50,404 nucleotides of DNA from positions 1 to 50,404 of the forward strand of contig JAOHDU010000001.1 of the NCBI GenBank assembly GCA_028096805.1. The letters are read 5' to 3'. Shown one piece after another: positions 42,469 to 50,404 of the stretch (position 1 is its first letter; every line of letters starts with the position of its first letter). Below the pieces are notes generated by a model that was not told the origin of the DNA, searched no databases, and worked only from the letters and a program-made list of their open reading frames with translations. Made by a program: the position numbers and the translations under genes. This DNA comes from Pontimonas sp. (lineage in GTDB: Bacteria; Actinomycetota; Actinomycetes; Actinomycetales; Microbacteriaceae).

Positions 42469-43479
42469 CTATAGGTCATCACGGCCAGGAGCCTCGTGGC
42501 CCAGATGCGCATACGCGGTGGGGGTCGCTACTCGCCCTCGGGGGGTTCTCTGGAGGAACCCCTGACGCACCAGGAAAGGCTCCACTACTGACTCGATTGT
42601 TTCGGGCTCTTCGCCCACGGCAACGGAAAGGGTGCCCAACCCCACGGGCCCCCCGCTGAATCGAACGATTAGCGCTTCGACGACGGCCCGGTCGAGGCGG
42701 TCAAGGCCCAAATCGTCGACGTCGTAAAGCTCAAGAGCATCGTGGACAGAAGACACGTCCGGCTCGCGCCGATGCACGAGCACGAAGTCTCGAACCCGCC
42801 TCAGCAGGCGGTTAGCAATGCGAGGCGTGCCTCGTGAACGCGTGGCGATCTCGGCGAGCGCCTGTCGAGGCCACTCGATACCGAGCAGCTGGGCTGATCG
42901 TGCGACCACCTCGGTGAGTTCCTCACCCGAATAGAACTCCAGGTGCGCGGTGAACCCGAAACGATCCCGCAGGGGGCCAGGCAGCAAACCCGACCTCGTC
43001 GTAGCGCCGACAAGAGTGAAGGGGGCAATGTCCAAGGGCAGTGTGGTCGCTCCGGCCCCTTTGCCCACCATGATGTCGATCCGGAAATCCTCCATAGCGA
43101 GGTACAGCATTTCTTCCGCGGGTCGGGCCATCCGGTGGATTTCGTCGATAAACAAAATCTCCCCGGGAATCAACGAGGACAGTACCGCCGCCAGGTCACC
43201 GGCATGGTTGATAGCTGGCCCACTGGTAATGCGCAACGCTTGTCCGGTTTCCTCCGCCACAATCATCGCGAGCGTTGTTTTGCCAAGCCCCGGGGGTCCC
43301 GAGAGAAGGATGTGGTCGGGCGTGCGTTCCTGTTGCCGCGCTGCCTCGAGGAGCAAGACGAGCTGGCGCCGGACCTTTTCTTGACCGACAAACTCCGTAA
43401 GTCTTTTCGGTCGCAGTGCGCCTTCAAAAGCGACCTCGCCCTGGGATTCCGGTTCGCCGTGCGTCGCCACCTCGGTCAC
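42469..43479 (-). CDS. ruvB: Holliday junction DNA helicase RuvB
   Basis: [88 protein letters not shown]. Confidence 0.99.
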   Translation of the reverse strand: MTEVATHGEPESQGEVAFEGALRPKRLTEFVGQEKVRRQLVLLLEAARQQERTPDHILLSGPPGLGKTTLAMIVAEETGQALRITSGPAINHAGDLAAVLSSLIPGEILFIDEIHRMARPAEEMLYLAMEDFRIDIMVGKGAGATTLPLDIAPFTLVGATTRSGLLPGPLRDRFGFTAHLEFYSGEELTEVVARSAQLLGIEWPRQALAEIATRSRGTPRIANRLLRRVRDFVLVHRREPDVSSVHDALELYDVDDLGLDRLDRAVVEALIVRFSGGPVGLGTLSVAVGEEPETIESVVEPFLVRQGFLQRTPRGRVATPTAYAHLGHEAPGRDDL

Positions 43480-44099
43480 GCGCGCCCCTCCCGATTACCT
43501 TGGGGGCCCAGGATAGTGAGTGCAGCACGCAGCAGTTGCGCCGCATCCACAGAATCAGCTCCTGCTTCCTCAAGCGCTTGGTGGACGCCGTCTTTCGCGG
43601 CCTTTTCTTGCCAGCCGAGCCCAGTAAGAGCCTCCACCACACTGTGCTGTATCGCCTCTTCAGCTGAAGTGCGCGGGGCCTCTGGGCCCCGCCGAACGCG
43701 TCCTTCGAACGCGCCCTGAAGTGACAAAACGATTAACTTGGCGGTCTTAGGTCCGATCCCGCTCACCATCCGAAAAGCACCATCGTTCTCGGACACCACA
43801 GCATCGCTGATGTCGTCAATACTCAGGTGCCCCAGAATCGCCAGCGCTGACTTCGGCCCCACACCAGACACGCTTCGGAGCAGATCGAAGATCTGCAACT
43901 CCTCTGGGGAGTCGAAACCAAAGAGAGCCACGTGGTCATCGCGCACCACCATTGCCGTGTGGACCATGAGAGCCTCGCCGGCCTGGACACTGGCCGCGAG
44001 CCTGTCAGGAACAGCGACGAGATAGCCGATGTTCCCTACTTCGAGGACGATATCCCCGCCTGTCAGCGAGAGGACCTGTCCTCTCAACGACGCAATCAT
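43476..44099 (-). CDS. ruvA: Holliday junction DNA helicase RuvA
   Basis: [61 protein letters not shown]. Confidence 0.97.
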   Translation of the reverse strand: MIASLRGQVLSLTGGDIVLEVGNIGYLVAVPDRLAASVQAGEALMVHTAMVVRDDHVALFGFDSPEELQIFDLLRSVSGVGPKSALAILGHLSIDDISDAVVSENDGAFRMVSGIGPKTAKLIVLSLQGAFEGRVRRGPEAPRTSAEEAIQHSVVEALTGLGWQEKAAKDGVHQALEEAGADSVDAAQLLRAALTILGPQGNREGRA

Positions 44100-44665
44100 T
44101 TCTTCAGCTTAGGTTGCCCCGCCCGGCCTTCCGCTTCTCGCCACGCCTTCTGCGCAGGAGTCTCCCCCGCCGTCGTGGCAGCGGGGCTCGCGCCACCACG
44201 CCACGCCTCCGAGATAGCGAGGGCGAGAGCGTCGGCGGCGTCGGCCGGCTGTGGAATGTCATCGAGCCCCAGGATCTTTTGGACCATCGTGCCGACCTGT
44301 TTCTTGTCTGCCCTTCCGTAGCCTGTCACTGCGGCCTTCACCTCGCTGGGCGTGCGCATCGAGACCGGGAGTGAACGCCGATGCGCCAGGGCGAGCACGA
44401 CACCGCTGATTTGCGCAGTCCCCATCACCGTGCGCAGATTCTGCTGGGCGAACACCCGCTCCAGTGCGACCATGTCTGGCTGGTGAAGCTCGAGGATGTT
44501 CTCCAGCGCCTCAGAGAGCGCCCCCAATCGCGCCTCGGGGCGATCTGCCGGTGAAGTGCGCAGCACCTCCACGTGCACGAGCGACACCCTGCGCCCGGAA
44601 TGGTGTGAGATTATTCCCACGCCCAACCTGGTGAGACCCGGATCAATTCCGAGGATGGTGGCCAC
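44096..44665 (-). CDS. ruvC: Crossover junction endodeoxyribonuclease RuvC
   Basis: ILGIDPGLTRLGVGII; ALERVFAQQNLRTVMGTAQISGVVLALA; GYGRADKKQVGTMVQKIL; ADAADALALAI. Confidence 0.97.
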   Translation of the reverse strand: MATILGIDPGLTRLGVGIISHHSGRRVSLVHVEVLRTSPADRPEARLGALSEALENILELHQPDMVALERVFAQQNLRTVMGTAQISGVVLALAHRRSLPVSMRTPSEVKAAVTGYGRADKKQVGTMVQKILGLDDIPQPADAADALALAISEAWRGGASPAATTAGETPAQKAWREAEGRAGQPKLKK

Positions 44666-44672
44666 GTGTGCC

Positions 44673-45434
44673 CTAGTCCGATTCCTCGAGGGCTTTGGCG
44701 ACGTCCTCGGTGACCTTCATATTCGTAAAGACGGTCTGGACGTCGTCGCAATCCTCCAAAGCGTCCACCAGAGCGAGAGCTTTGCGAACTCCCTCTAAAT
44801 CTGGTTCCACGTTCACTGTGGCCAAGAACTCAGCCTCAGCAGCGTCGTAGTCGATTCCCGCATCTTGGATTGCCTTGCGCGCCTCCACCAGCAAAGAGGG
44901 ATCCGTGATGACCTCGAACCCTCCCCCGCGGTCAATCACCTCTTCGGCGCCTGCCTCCAGCACAGCCAGAAGGATGTCGTCTTCGGAAACCCCGTCCGTT
45001 TTTGAGACCGAAACGACTCCCTTGCGGGAAAAGTTATAGGCAACGCTGCCGGGGTCAGCCATCTGGCCGCCGTTGCGCGACATGATGGTGCGCACCTCCG
45101 CCGCTGCCCTGTTCTTGTTATCCGTCAAACATTCGATCAGGAGGGCCACTCCGGCCGGACCATAGCCTTCGTACATAATCGTTTGGTAGTCGACAGAATC
45201 GCCCGAAAGCCCCCCGCCGCGCTTGACGGCACGGTCAATATTGTCATTGGGCACCGAGGTCTTTTTGGCTTTTTGGATGGCGTCGGCCAGGGTGGGGTTT
45301 CCCGCGGGGTCAGGCCCACCGACTTTCGCGGCAACTTCAATGTTTTTAATCAGCTTGGCGAAGGACTTCGCCCTGCGTGCATCGATGACTGCCTTTTTGT
45401 GCTTGGTGGTTGCCCACTTGGAGTGACCGGACAT
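44673..45434 (-). CDS. YebC/PmpR family transcriptional/translation factor
   Basis: [68 protein letters not shown]. Confidence 0.97.
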   Translation of the reverse strand: MSGHSKWATTKHKKAVIDARRAKSFAKLIKNIEVAAKVGGPDPAGNPTLADAIQKAKKTSVPNDNIDRAVKRGGGLSGDSVDYQTIMYEGYGPAGVALLIECLTDNKNRAAAEVRTIMSRNGGQMADPGSVAYNFSRKGVVSVSKTDGVSEDDILLAVLEAGAEEVIDRGGGFEVITDPSLLVEARKAIQDAGIDYDAAEAEFLATVNVEPDLEGVRKALALVDALEDCDDVQTVFTNMKVTEDVAKALEESD

Positions 45435-45480
45435 TACGCTCCCTTTATTTCCCCGCCCATCTTAGAGCGCGGGGGGCAGT

Positions 45481-46086
45481 TCATTGATGGCCGTGCGCAA
45501 CCTTGTCAAGAAACAGTCGGTGTAGCCGATCATCTCCGCTGACTTCGGGGTGAAACGAAACACCGATCATGGTGGGCGTGGCCACGCCCACGATGTCGCC
45601 CGAGTCGAGTCGCGCAATAACATCCACACCGTCGCCAACGCGGGTCACAATGGGGGCTCGAATGAACGCCACCTGTAGGGGTGGGCCCACAATCCCCGCC
45701 ACCGCGACACTCTCTTCGCGCGATTCCACCTGGGACCCAAAGGCGTTTCGCTGGACACGCACGTCAAGGCCTCCGAGCGTTTCCTGCCCGGTGATCGCAC
45801 CGTCAATCTCTTCCGCCAAGAGAATGAGGCCTGCACACGTGCCGAGCACCGGCAAACCCTCTGCCAATCTGTCCTTAAGCGGCTGTTTCATATGGAAGAG
45901 CCGGAGCAACTTGTCCATGACGCTGGACTCGCCACCGGGCAGAATCAGGCCATCGATCCCCACCAGTTGCTCGGCCCGTCGGACCTGAACCGTGTTCGCG
46001 CCAAGACCGCGAAGCATTGCTTCATGCTCCGCAACATCGCCCTGAAGGGCGAGTATGCCGATTGTTGGTGCGGGACTACCAGCCAC
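45481..46086 (-). CDS. pdxT: Pyridoxal 5'-phosphate synthase glutaminase subunit
   Basis: [67 protein letters not shown] start 46086. Confidence 0.96.
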   Translation of the reverse strand: MAGSPAPTIGILALQGDVAEHEAMLRGLGANTVQVRRAEQLVGIDGLILPGGESSVMDKLLRLFHMKQPLKDRLAEGLPVLGTCAGLILLAEEIDGAITGQETLGGLDVRVQRNAFGSQVESREESVAVAGIVGPPLQVAFIRAPIVTRVGDGVDVIARLDSGDIVGVATPTMIGVSFHPEVSGDDRLHRLFLDKVAHGHQ

Positions 46087-46978
46087 GCTCGGCAAGGCGG
46101 TGCGGCGCAGGGAGATCAGAGACGTTGATTCCCACCATTGCTTCGCCAAGGCCTCGCGAGGCTTCAGCGATCACGGCGGGGTCCATGTACTGAGCGGTTG
46201 CCTTCACAATGGCGGCGGCACGTTCGGCGGGGTTTCCCGACTTGAAAATGCCAGATCCGACGAATACGCCATCAGCTCCCATTTGCATCATCATTGCCGC
46301 ATCGGCCGGCGTCGCAATCCCGCCAGCTGTAAACATGACGACAGGGAGCTTGCCGGTCTGCGCGACCTCGACGATGAGGTCATAGGGCGCTTGGTGCTCT
46401 TTCGCCGCCACGTAAAGCTCATCCGGGTTCATCGCCTGAAGTTTGCGGATCTCGCCAAAAATGGTGCGCAAGTGCTTGGTGGCTTCTGACACATCGCCGG
46501 TGCCCGCCTCGCCTTTCGAGCGAACCATCGCCGCACCTTCGGTGACACGACGCAGGGCCTCACCGAGGTTGGTCGCGCCACATACGAAGGGCACCGTGAA
46601 GCCCCATTTGTCGATGTGGTTGACGTAGTCTGCTGGACTTAGCACTTCAGACTCGTCGATGTAATCGACTTTGAGCGACTCCAGCACCTGGGCTTCCACA
46701 AAGTGGCCGATCCGGGCTTTCGCCATGACCGGAATGGACACGGTGTCGATAATCCCTTGGATGAGGTCGGGGTCACTCATTCGAGCAACGCCCCCCTCGG
46801 CACGAATGTCCGCGGGCACGCGCTCTAGCGCCATCACAGCGACCGCTCCCGAGTCCTCAGCGATGCGGGCCTGCTCCGGGGTGACGACGTCCATAATCAC
46901 GCCGCCCTTGAGCATTTCGGCGAGCCCCCGCTTCACGCGAGCAGTTCCCGATTGTGGCGCAGAATTCGTGTCGCTCAT
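46076..46978 (-). CDS. pdxS: Pyridoxal 5'-phosphate synthase subunit PdxS
   Basis: [55 protein letters not shown]. Confidence 0.98.
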   Translation of the reverse strand: MSDTNSAPQSGTARVKRGLAEMLKGGVIMDVVTPEQARIAEDSGAVAVMALERVPADIRAEGGVARMSDPDLIQGIIDTVSIPVMAKARIGHFVEAQVLESLKVDYIDESEVLSPADYVNHIDKWGFTVPFVCGATNLGEALRRVTEGAAMVRSKGEAGTGDVSEATKHLRTIFGEIRKLQAMNPDELYVAAKEHQAPYDLIVEVAQTGKLPVVMFTAGGIATPADAAMMMQMGADGVFVGSGIFKSGNPAERAAAIVKATAQYMDPAVIAEASRGLGEAMVGINVSDLPAPHRLAERGW

Positions 46979-47037
46979 GGGCGGTGTTGTCCTTTCACAA
47001 TGAACAAGAAGGCGTGTCGAAAGCTAGAGCCGAAAGT

Positions 47038-47601
47038 CTAACCGGTCGAACCTGAAGGCCACTCAGCCCGGAGCTGGTCGCGCATCTGTCCCAGGATCGT
47101 CGGAATCGCTTTTGTGCGGGCAATGATGGGGAAAAAGTTTGAGTCTTGACCCCAGCGCGGAACGATGTGTTGGTGCAGGTGTGCCTCAATTCCCGCGCCA
47201 GCAATGCGGCCTTGGTTGACACCCAAGTTGAAACCGTGGGCGCCAGCGACGGAGCGCAGCGTCCGAATAGCGGTCTGCACCATGGCGGCCATCTCCGCTG
47301 TTTCCTCCGTGCTGAGGTCGTCATAATTCGCAACATGGCGATACGGGCAGACCAGCAAGTGCCCTGCGTTGTAGGGATAGAGGTTGAGAACGGCGTACAC
47401 CAGATCGCCCGTGGCCACCACGAGTGACTCGTCCTCGGGCTTGTTGGTCGCAACACAAAAAACGCACTCGTCATCAGCCGCCGAGTCCTCACCCGTGATG
47501 TACGCCATGCGATGGGGTGTCCAGAGCCGCTGGAACGAGTCAGGAACCCCGGGCAGCCCGGAGGGGTCGACAGGGACCGATCCTGGGCTCTCCTCAGGCA
47601 T
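47038..47601 (-). CDS. HIT family hydrolase (AP4A phosphorylase/galT-like)
   Basis: [69 protein letters not shown]; start MPEESPG at 47601. Confidence 0.93.
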   Translation of the reverse strand: MPEESPGSVPVDPSGLPGVPDSFQRLWTPHRMAYITGEDSAADDECVFCVATNKPEDESLVVATGDLVYAVLNLYPYNAGHLLVCPYRHVANYDDLSTEETAEMAAMVQTAIRTLRSVAGAHGFNLGVNQGRIAGAGIEAHLHQHIVPRWGQDSNFFPIIARTKAIPTILGQMRDQLRAEWPSGSTG

Positions 47602-49585
47602 GGGGTGTCTTCGTTTCTTCGCGAACAAAATCCAGTGCTTCGTCCCACGGGACGGCGTTGCGCTGAGTGCCATCACGGAAACGGAAGCTCACCGTCCGCG
47701 CTCCCCTGTCGTCTTCTCCAGCGATCAGAAGGAACGGCACCTTCGCTTTCGTATGCGTCCGAATCTTCTTCTGCATACGCTCATCCGAATCGTCCAGTTC
47801 AGCCCGCACGCCAGAGCTTCGGAGCTCCCGGACGAACTCGTTGACATAGTCCGCGAACTCGTCGGCAACCGGAATGCCCATCACCTGAATCGGCGCCAAC
47901 CACGCCGGGAAAGCGCCCGCATAGTGCTCGGTGAGCACGCCAAAGAACCGCTCAATCGAGCCAAACAACGCGCGGTGAATCATGATGGGCGCCTGTCTCG
48001 ACCCGTCGTCGGCCTGATATTCCAGACCAAAACGTTCGGGGAGATTGAAATCGAGCTGGATCGTCGACATCTGCCAGCTTCGACCAATGGCGTCCCTGGC
48101 TTGAACAGAGATCTTCGGCCCATAGAAAGCCGCTCCCCCGGGGTCAGGCACCAGTGTCAGGCCAGAAGCCTCGGCCACGCGCGCGAGCGTGCTGGTCGCA
48201 CGCTCCCACAGGGCCTCGTCACCGACAAACTTTTCGCTCTCGCTGTCTCTGGTAGAGAGCTCCAGGTAAAAGTCGGTAAGCCCAAAATCTCCCAACAGCG
48301 CGAGGACGAAGTCGAGCAGGTCGCTCAGTTCTTTCTCCAGGTCCTTCTCAGTGACGAAAATATGTGCGTCATCCATGGTGAGACCCCGCACCCGGGTGAG
48401 ACCGTGAACGACACCGCTCTTCTCGTATCGATAGACCGAGCCGAACTCGAACATTCGCAGTGGGAGCTCGCGGTAGGAACGCTGCCGCGCCCGGTAAATC
48501 AGGATGTGGAAGGGGCAGTTCATCGGCTTGAGGTAGTAATCAACGCCCTGCTTGGTGATCTCGCCTTCTGCGTTGCGGACCTCGTCCATCCGCATGGGAG
48601 GAAACATTCCGTCCCGATACCAGGACAGGTGGCCAGAGGTTTCAAACAGGTCAGACTTCGTGATGTGCGGTGTGTACACAAACTCGTAACCAGCCTCTTC
48701 GTGCCGCTTACGGGAGTAGTCCTCCATCACCTTTCGGATTACACCCCCGTGGGGATGAAAGACCGCCAACCCGGAGCCAATCTCGTCCGGAAAAGAAAAG
48801 AGATCTAACTCTTGCCCGAGCTTCCTATGGTCGCGACGCGCCGCTTCTTCCAATCGCTCAAGGTGGGCGCGAAGATCGTCTTTGCTTGCCCACGCGGTGC
48901 CATACACCCGCTGCAATTGCGGATTGGATTCTGACCCGCGCCAGTAGGCAGCGGCAAGACGGGTGAGCTTCCATCCGTTTCCGAGCATCCGTGTGGTGGG
49001 AATGTGGGGGCCCCGGCAGAGGTCCTTCCAGACCGTCTCACCGGTCTTTGCGTCGACGTTGTCATAGATGGTGAGCTCACCAGCGCCCACTTCGACGCTC
49101 TCTCCTGCATCAGAGTCGGCAGCAACGTCTTTCAGCCCGATCAGCTCGAGTTTGTAGGGCTCGTGAGCAAGCTCCGCTTTAGCCTCCTCCGCTGTCACGA
49201 CTCTGCGCTGGAAGCGCTGTCCCGCTTTGACGATGCGTTGCATTTCCTTCTCAATCCGAGAGAGGTCATCAGGGCCCAGGGATTCGGGCAGATCGAAGTC
49301 GTAATAAAAACCATCGGTCACCGGGGGGCCGATTCCGAGTTTCCCCTGGGGGTGCAGCGTTTGGACCGCTTGCGCAGCAACGTGAGCCGCTGAGTGGCGC
49401 AGAATCTCTAAACCCTCAGCCGAATCGATCATCACCGCGGAGACTGTTTCGCCAGCCGGCGGGACATGGGTGAGATCCCACAGCGCATCCGCATACGCGA
49501 TAGCGACCACGCCGGAGACCTCGAAAAGCTCGGCACCAGAGACGCCCCCAGGAGCTGATACGGGGGCGGGAGAAGTGGAGTCCAT
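47594..49585 (-). CDS. thrS: Threonyl-tRNA synthetase with shortened N-terminal TGS region
   Basis: [100 protein letters not shown] at 49585 with an in-frame stop 12 codons upstream. Confidence 0.97.
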   Translation of the reverse strand: MDSTSPAPVSAPGGVSGAELFEVSGVVAIAYADALWDLTHVPPAGETVSAVMIDSAEGLEILRHSAAHVAAQAVQTLHPQGKLGIGPPVTDGFYYDFDLPESLGPDDLSRIEKEMQRIVKAGQRFQRRVVTAEEAKAELAHEPYKLELIGLKDVAADSDAGESVEVGAGELTIYDNVDAKTGETVWKDLCRGPHIPTTRMLGNGWKLTRLAAAYWRGSESNPQLQRVYGTAWASKDDLRAHLERLEEAARRDHRKLGQELDLFSFPDEIGSGLAVFHPHGGVIRKVMEDYSRKRHEEAGYEFVYTPHITKSDLFETSGHLSWYRDGMFPPMRMDEVRNAEGEITKQGVDYYLKPMNCPFHILIYRARQRSYRELPLRMFEFGSVYRYEKSGVVHGLTRVRGLTMDDAHIFVTEKDLEKELSDLLDFVLALLGDFGLTDFYLELSTRDSESEKFVGDEALWERATSTLARVAEASGLTLVPDPGGAAFYGPKISVQARDAIGRSWQMSTIQLDFNLPERFGLEYQADDGSRQAPIMIHRALFGSIERFFGVLTEHYAGAFPAWLAPIQVMGIPVADEFADYVNEFVRELRSSGVRAELDDSDERMQKKIRTHTKAKVPFLLIAGEDDRGARTVSFRFRDGTQRNAVPWDEALDFVREETKTPHA

Positions 49586-49663
49586 GCAAATAGCTTTCCG
49601 TTGCCGACAGGTGCGATGTCAGCCTACTGGCGGGAGCCTCATGGGCGGGACGCCACCGTCTGT

Positions 49664-49738
49664 TGGTGGGCGATACTGGGATCGAACCAGTGACCTCTTC
49701 CGTGTCAGGGAAGCGCGCTACCGCTGCGCCAATCGCCC
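49664..49738 (-). tRNA. tRNA-Val (GAC), with encoded 3' CCA
   Basis: GGGCGATTGGCGCAGCGGTAGCGCGCTTCCCTGACACGGAAGAGGTCACTGGTTCGATCCCAGTATCGCCCA-CCA; cloverleaf with anticodon loop CTGACAC. Confidence 0.96.
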
Positions 49739-49753
49739 ATATTGAATTATCCG

Positions 49754-49824
49754 AGGTGGCGACGGGATTCGAACCCGTGTAAACGGCTTTGCAGGCCGCT
49801 GCCTCGCCTCTCGGCCACACCACC
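49754..49824 (-). tRNA. tRNA-Cys (GCA)
   Basis: GGTGGTGTGGCCGAGAGGCGAGGCAGCGGCCTGCAAAGCCGTTTACACGGGTTCGAATCCCGTCGCCACCT; anticodon loop CTGCAAA, discriminator U. Confidence 0.96.
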
Positions 49825-49854
49825 GCAGGGGAGCCCCACCTCGAGGCTTCTCCG

Positions 49855-49926
49855 AGCGGATGACGAGATTCGAACTCGCGACCCTCACCTTGGCAAGGTG
49901 ATGCGCTACCACTGCGCCACATCCGC
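49855..49926 (-). tRNA. tRNA-Gly (GCC)
   Basis: GCGGATGTGGCGCAGTGGTAGCGCATCACCTTGCCAAGGTGAGGGTCGCGAGTTCGAATCTCGTCATCCGCT; anticodon loop TTGCCAA. Confidence 0.96.
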
Positions 49927-49949
49927 ACGCACCGAAAGGGTGCGAAAGA

Positions 49950-49979
49950 ACTCTAGCCGAGTGGAGCGCCACCACACAA
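49950..49979 (-). promoter_or_regulatory. Candidate sigma70-type promoter for the tRNA-Gly/Cys/Val cluster
   Basis: Minus strand TTGTGT (-35) - 18 nt - TAGAGT (-10), 23 nt upstream of the tRNA-Gly 5' end. Confidence 0.5.
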
Positions 49980-50061
49980 ACCTTTTCCCCGGAGTGTTGA
50001 CGCCAGCGTCTAGATGCAGCCGGTCCTGCCGGGTGGGGAATGTGGCAAGATATGACCTGCA

Positions 50062-50133
50062 GGGCGATTGGCGCAGGGGTAGCGCGCTTCCTTCACACGG
50101 AAGAGGTCACTGGTTCGATCCCAGTATCGCCCA
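50062..50133 (+). tRNA. tRNA-Val (CAC)
   Basis: GGGCGATTGGCGCAGGGGTAGCGCGCTTCCTTCACACGGAAGAGGTCACTGGTTCGATCCCAGTATCGCCCA; anticodon loop TTCACAC; no encoded CCA. Confidence 0.96.
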
Positions 50134-50155
50134 CGGTTCATGCACGGGAGGACCT

Positions 50156-50404
50156 GTGGGGCGAACGCGAAGGGACGCTGGCTTGAGCACTGCGAAACCT
50201 CGGTCGTTTTATGGCGCAAGACCCAACATGTCGATCAGTGCCCGGTTGCTCAACTTGGTGCGTCGCGGTTTGCGTCACACAAACAGCAGTGTGCTCGGAG
50301 CGGTCTCGCGCAGGCTCTACATCCGAGCCACAGAACGTCGGGGCAAACACCTTGGCGAACAGCAGCGGGTGTTACTTTCGCTGCTCCAACCGCGCGACCC
50401 GCTC
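50156..50404 (+). CDS. Hypothetical protein, N-terminal fragment (runs off the window)
   Basis: Open frame from GTG to window end, 83 codons with no stop: VGRTRRDAGLSTAKPRSFYGARPNMSISARLLNLVRRGLRHTNSSVLGAVSRRLYIRATERRGKHLGEQQRVLLSLLQPRDPL; GGGAGGA SD upstream. Confidence 0.45.
   Translation, partial: MGRTRRDAGLSTAKPRSFYGARPNMSISARLLNLVRRGLRHTNSSVLGAVSRRLYIRATERRGKHLGEQQRVLLSLLQPRDPL

Noticed and set aside
44666-44672. SOS-type promoter for ruvCAB
   Set aside because: Only 7 bp separate the YebC-family gene from ruvC and no LexA-like palindrome is present; ruvCAB is probably co-transcribed with the upstream gene.
45438-45480. CCCCGC..GCGGGG hairpin after the YebC-family gene as a terminator
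   Set aside because: Only ~6 bp stem with a 12-nt loop, located upstream of (not after) the YebC-family gene in transcription direction, and no U-tract; too weak to call.
47384-48808. 474-aa plus-strand ORF antisense to thrS and the HIT gene
   Set aside because: Low-complexity, Arg/Pro/Ser-rich composition with no recognisable domain; sits exactly opposite highly conserved thrS. Typical antisense shadow ORF in high-GC DNA.
1-50404. CRISPR arrays, transposons, prophage, toxin-antitoxin pairs, BGCs
   Set aside because: No repeat-spacer pattern, transposase/integrase ORF or paired TA genes seen; the window is core chromosomal content.

Overview
This looks like a gene-dense, moderately high-GC actinobacterial chromosome segment. 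Gene order and protein character fit Microbacteriaceae with a streamlined genome; that placement is an inference. The content is almost entirely core metabolism and information processing. On the minus strand, positions ~1-32 kb carry one long, tightly packed gene train. In transcription order it is: 51-aa ORF - alaS - ruvX - mltG - aroE/C/K/B/Q - efp - nusB - pyrR/B/C - PH-like protein - carA/B - pyrF - mIHF::gmk - rpoZ - coaBC - metK - priA - fmt - rsmB - rpe - FKBP - hisE/G/F/I - trpE - Trp-associated membrane protein - HGxxPAAW protein - trpC. Next come rpsD and rarA (-), a small plus-strand island (cyclophilin PPIase, DUF349 protein, AbiEi-like ORF), then rel, secF/D, yajC, ruvB/A/C, yebC, pdxT/S, a HIT protein and thrS (-). 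The right end has a tRNA cluster (Gly-GCC, Cys-GCA, Val-GAC on -; Val-CAC on +). I saw no CRISPR, rRNA, transposon or phage, and no obvious new defence or biosynthetic system. The best second-look signals are: a near-perfect PyrR-binding RNA motif overlapping the pyrR Shine-Dalgarno; an mIHF-guanylate kinase fusion; a structured leader upstream of rpsD; a hairpin that would mask the rel Shine-Dalgarno; a 51-aa ORF missed by the ORF track; an AbiEi-like ORF overlapping rel tail-to-tail; and an inverted pair of nearly identical tRNA-Val genes. All calls come from reading the sequence; no searches were run.
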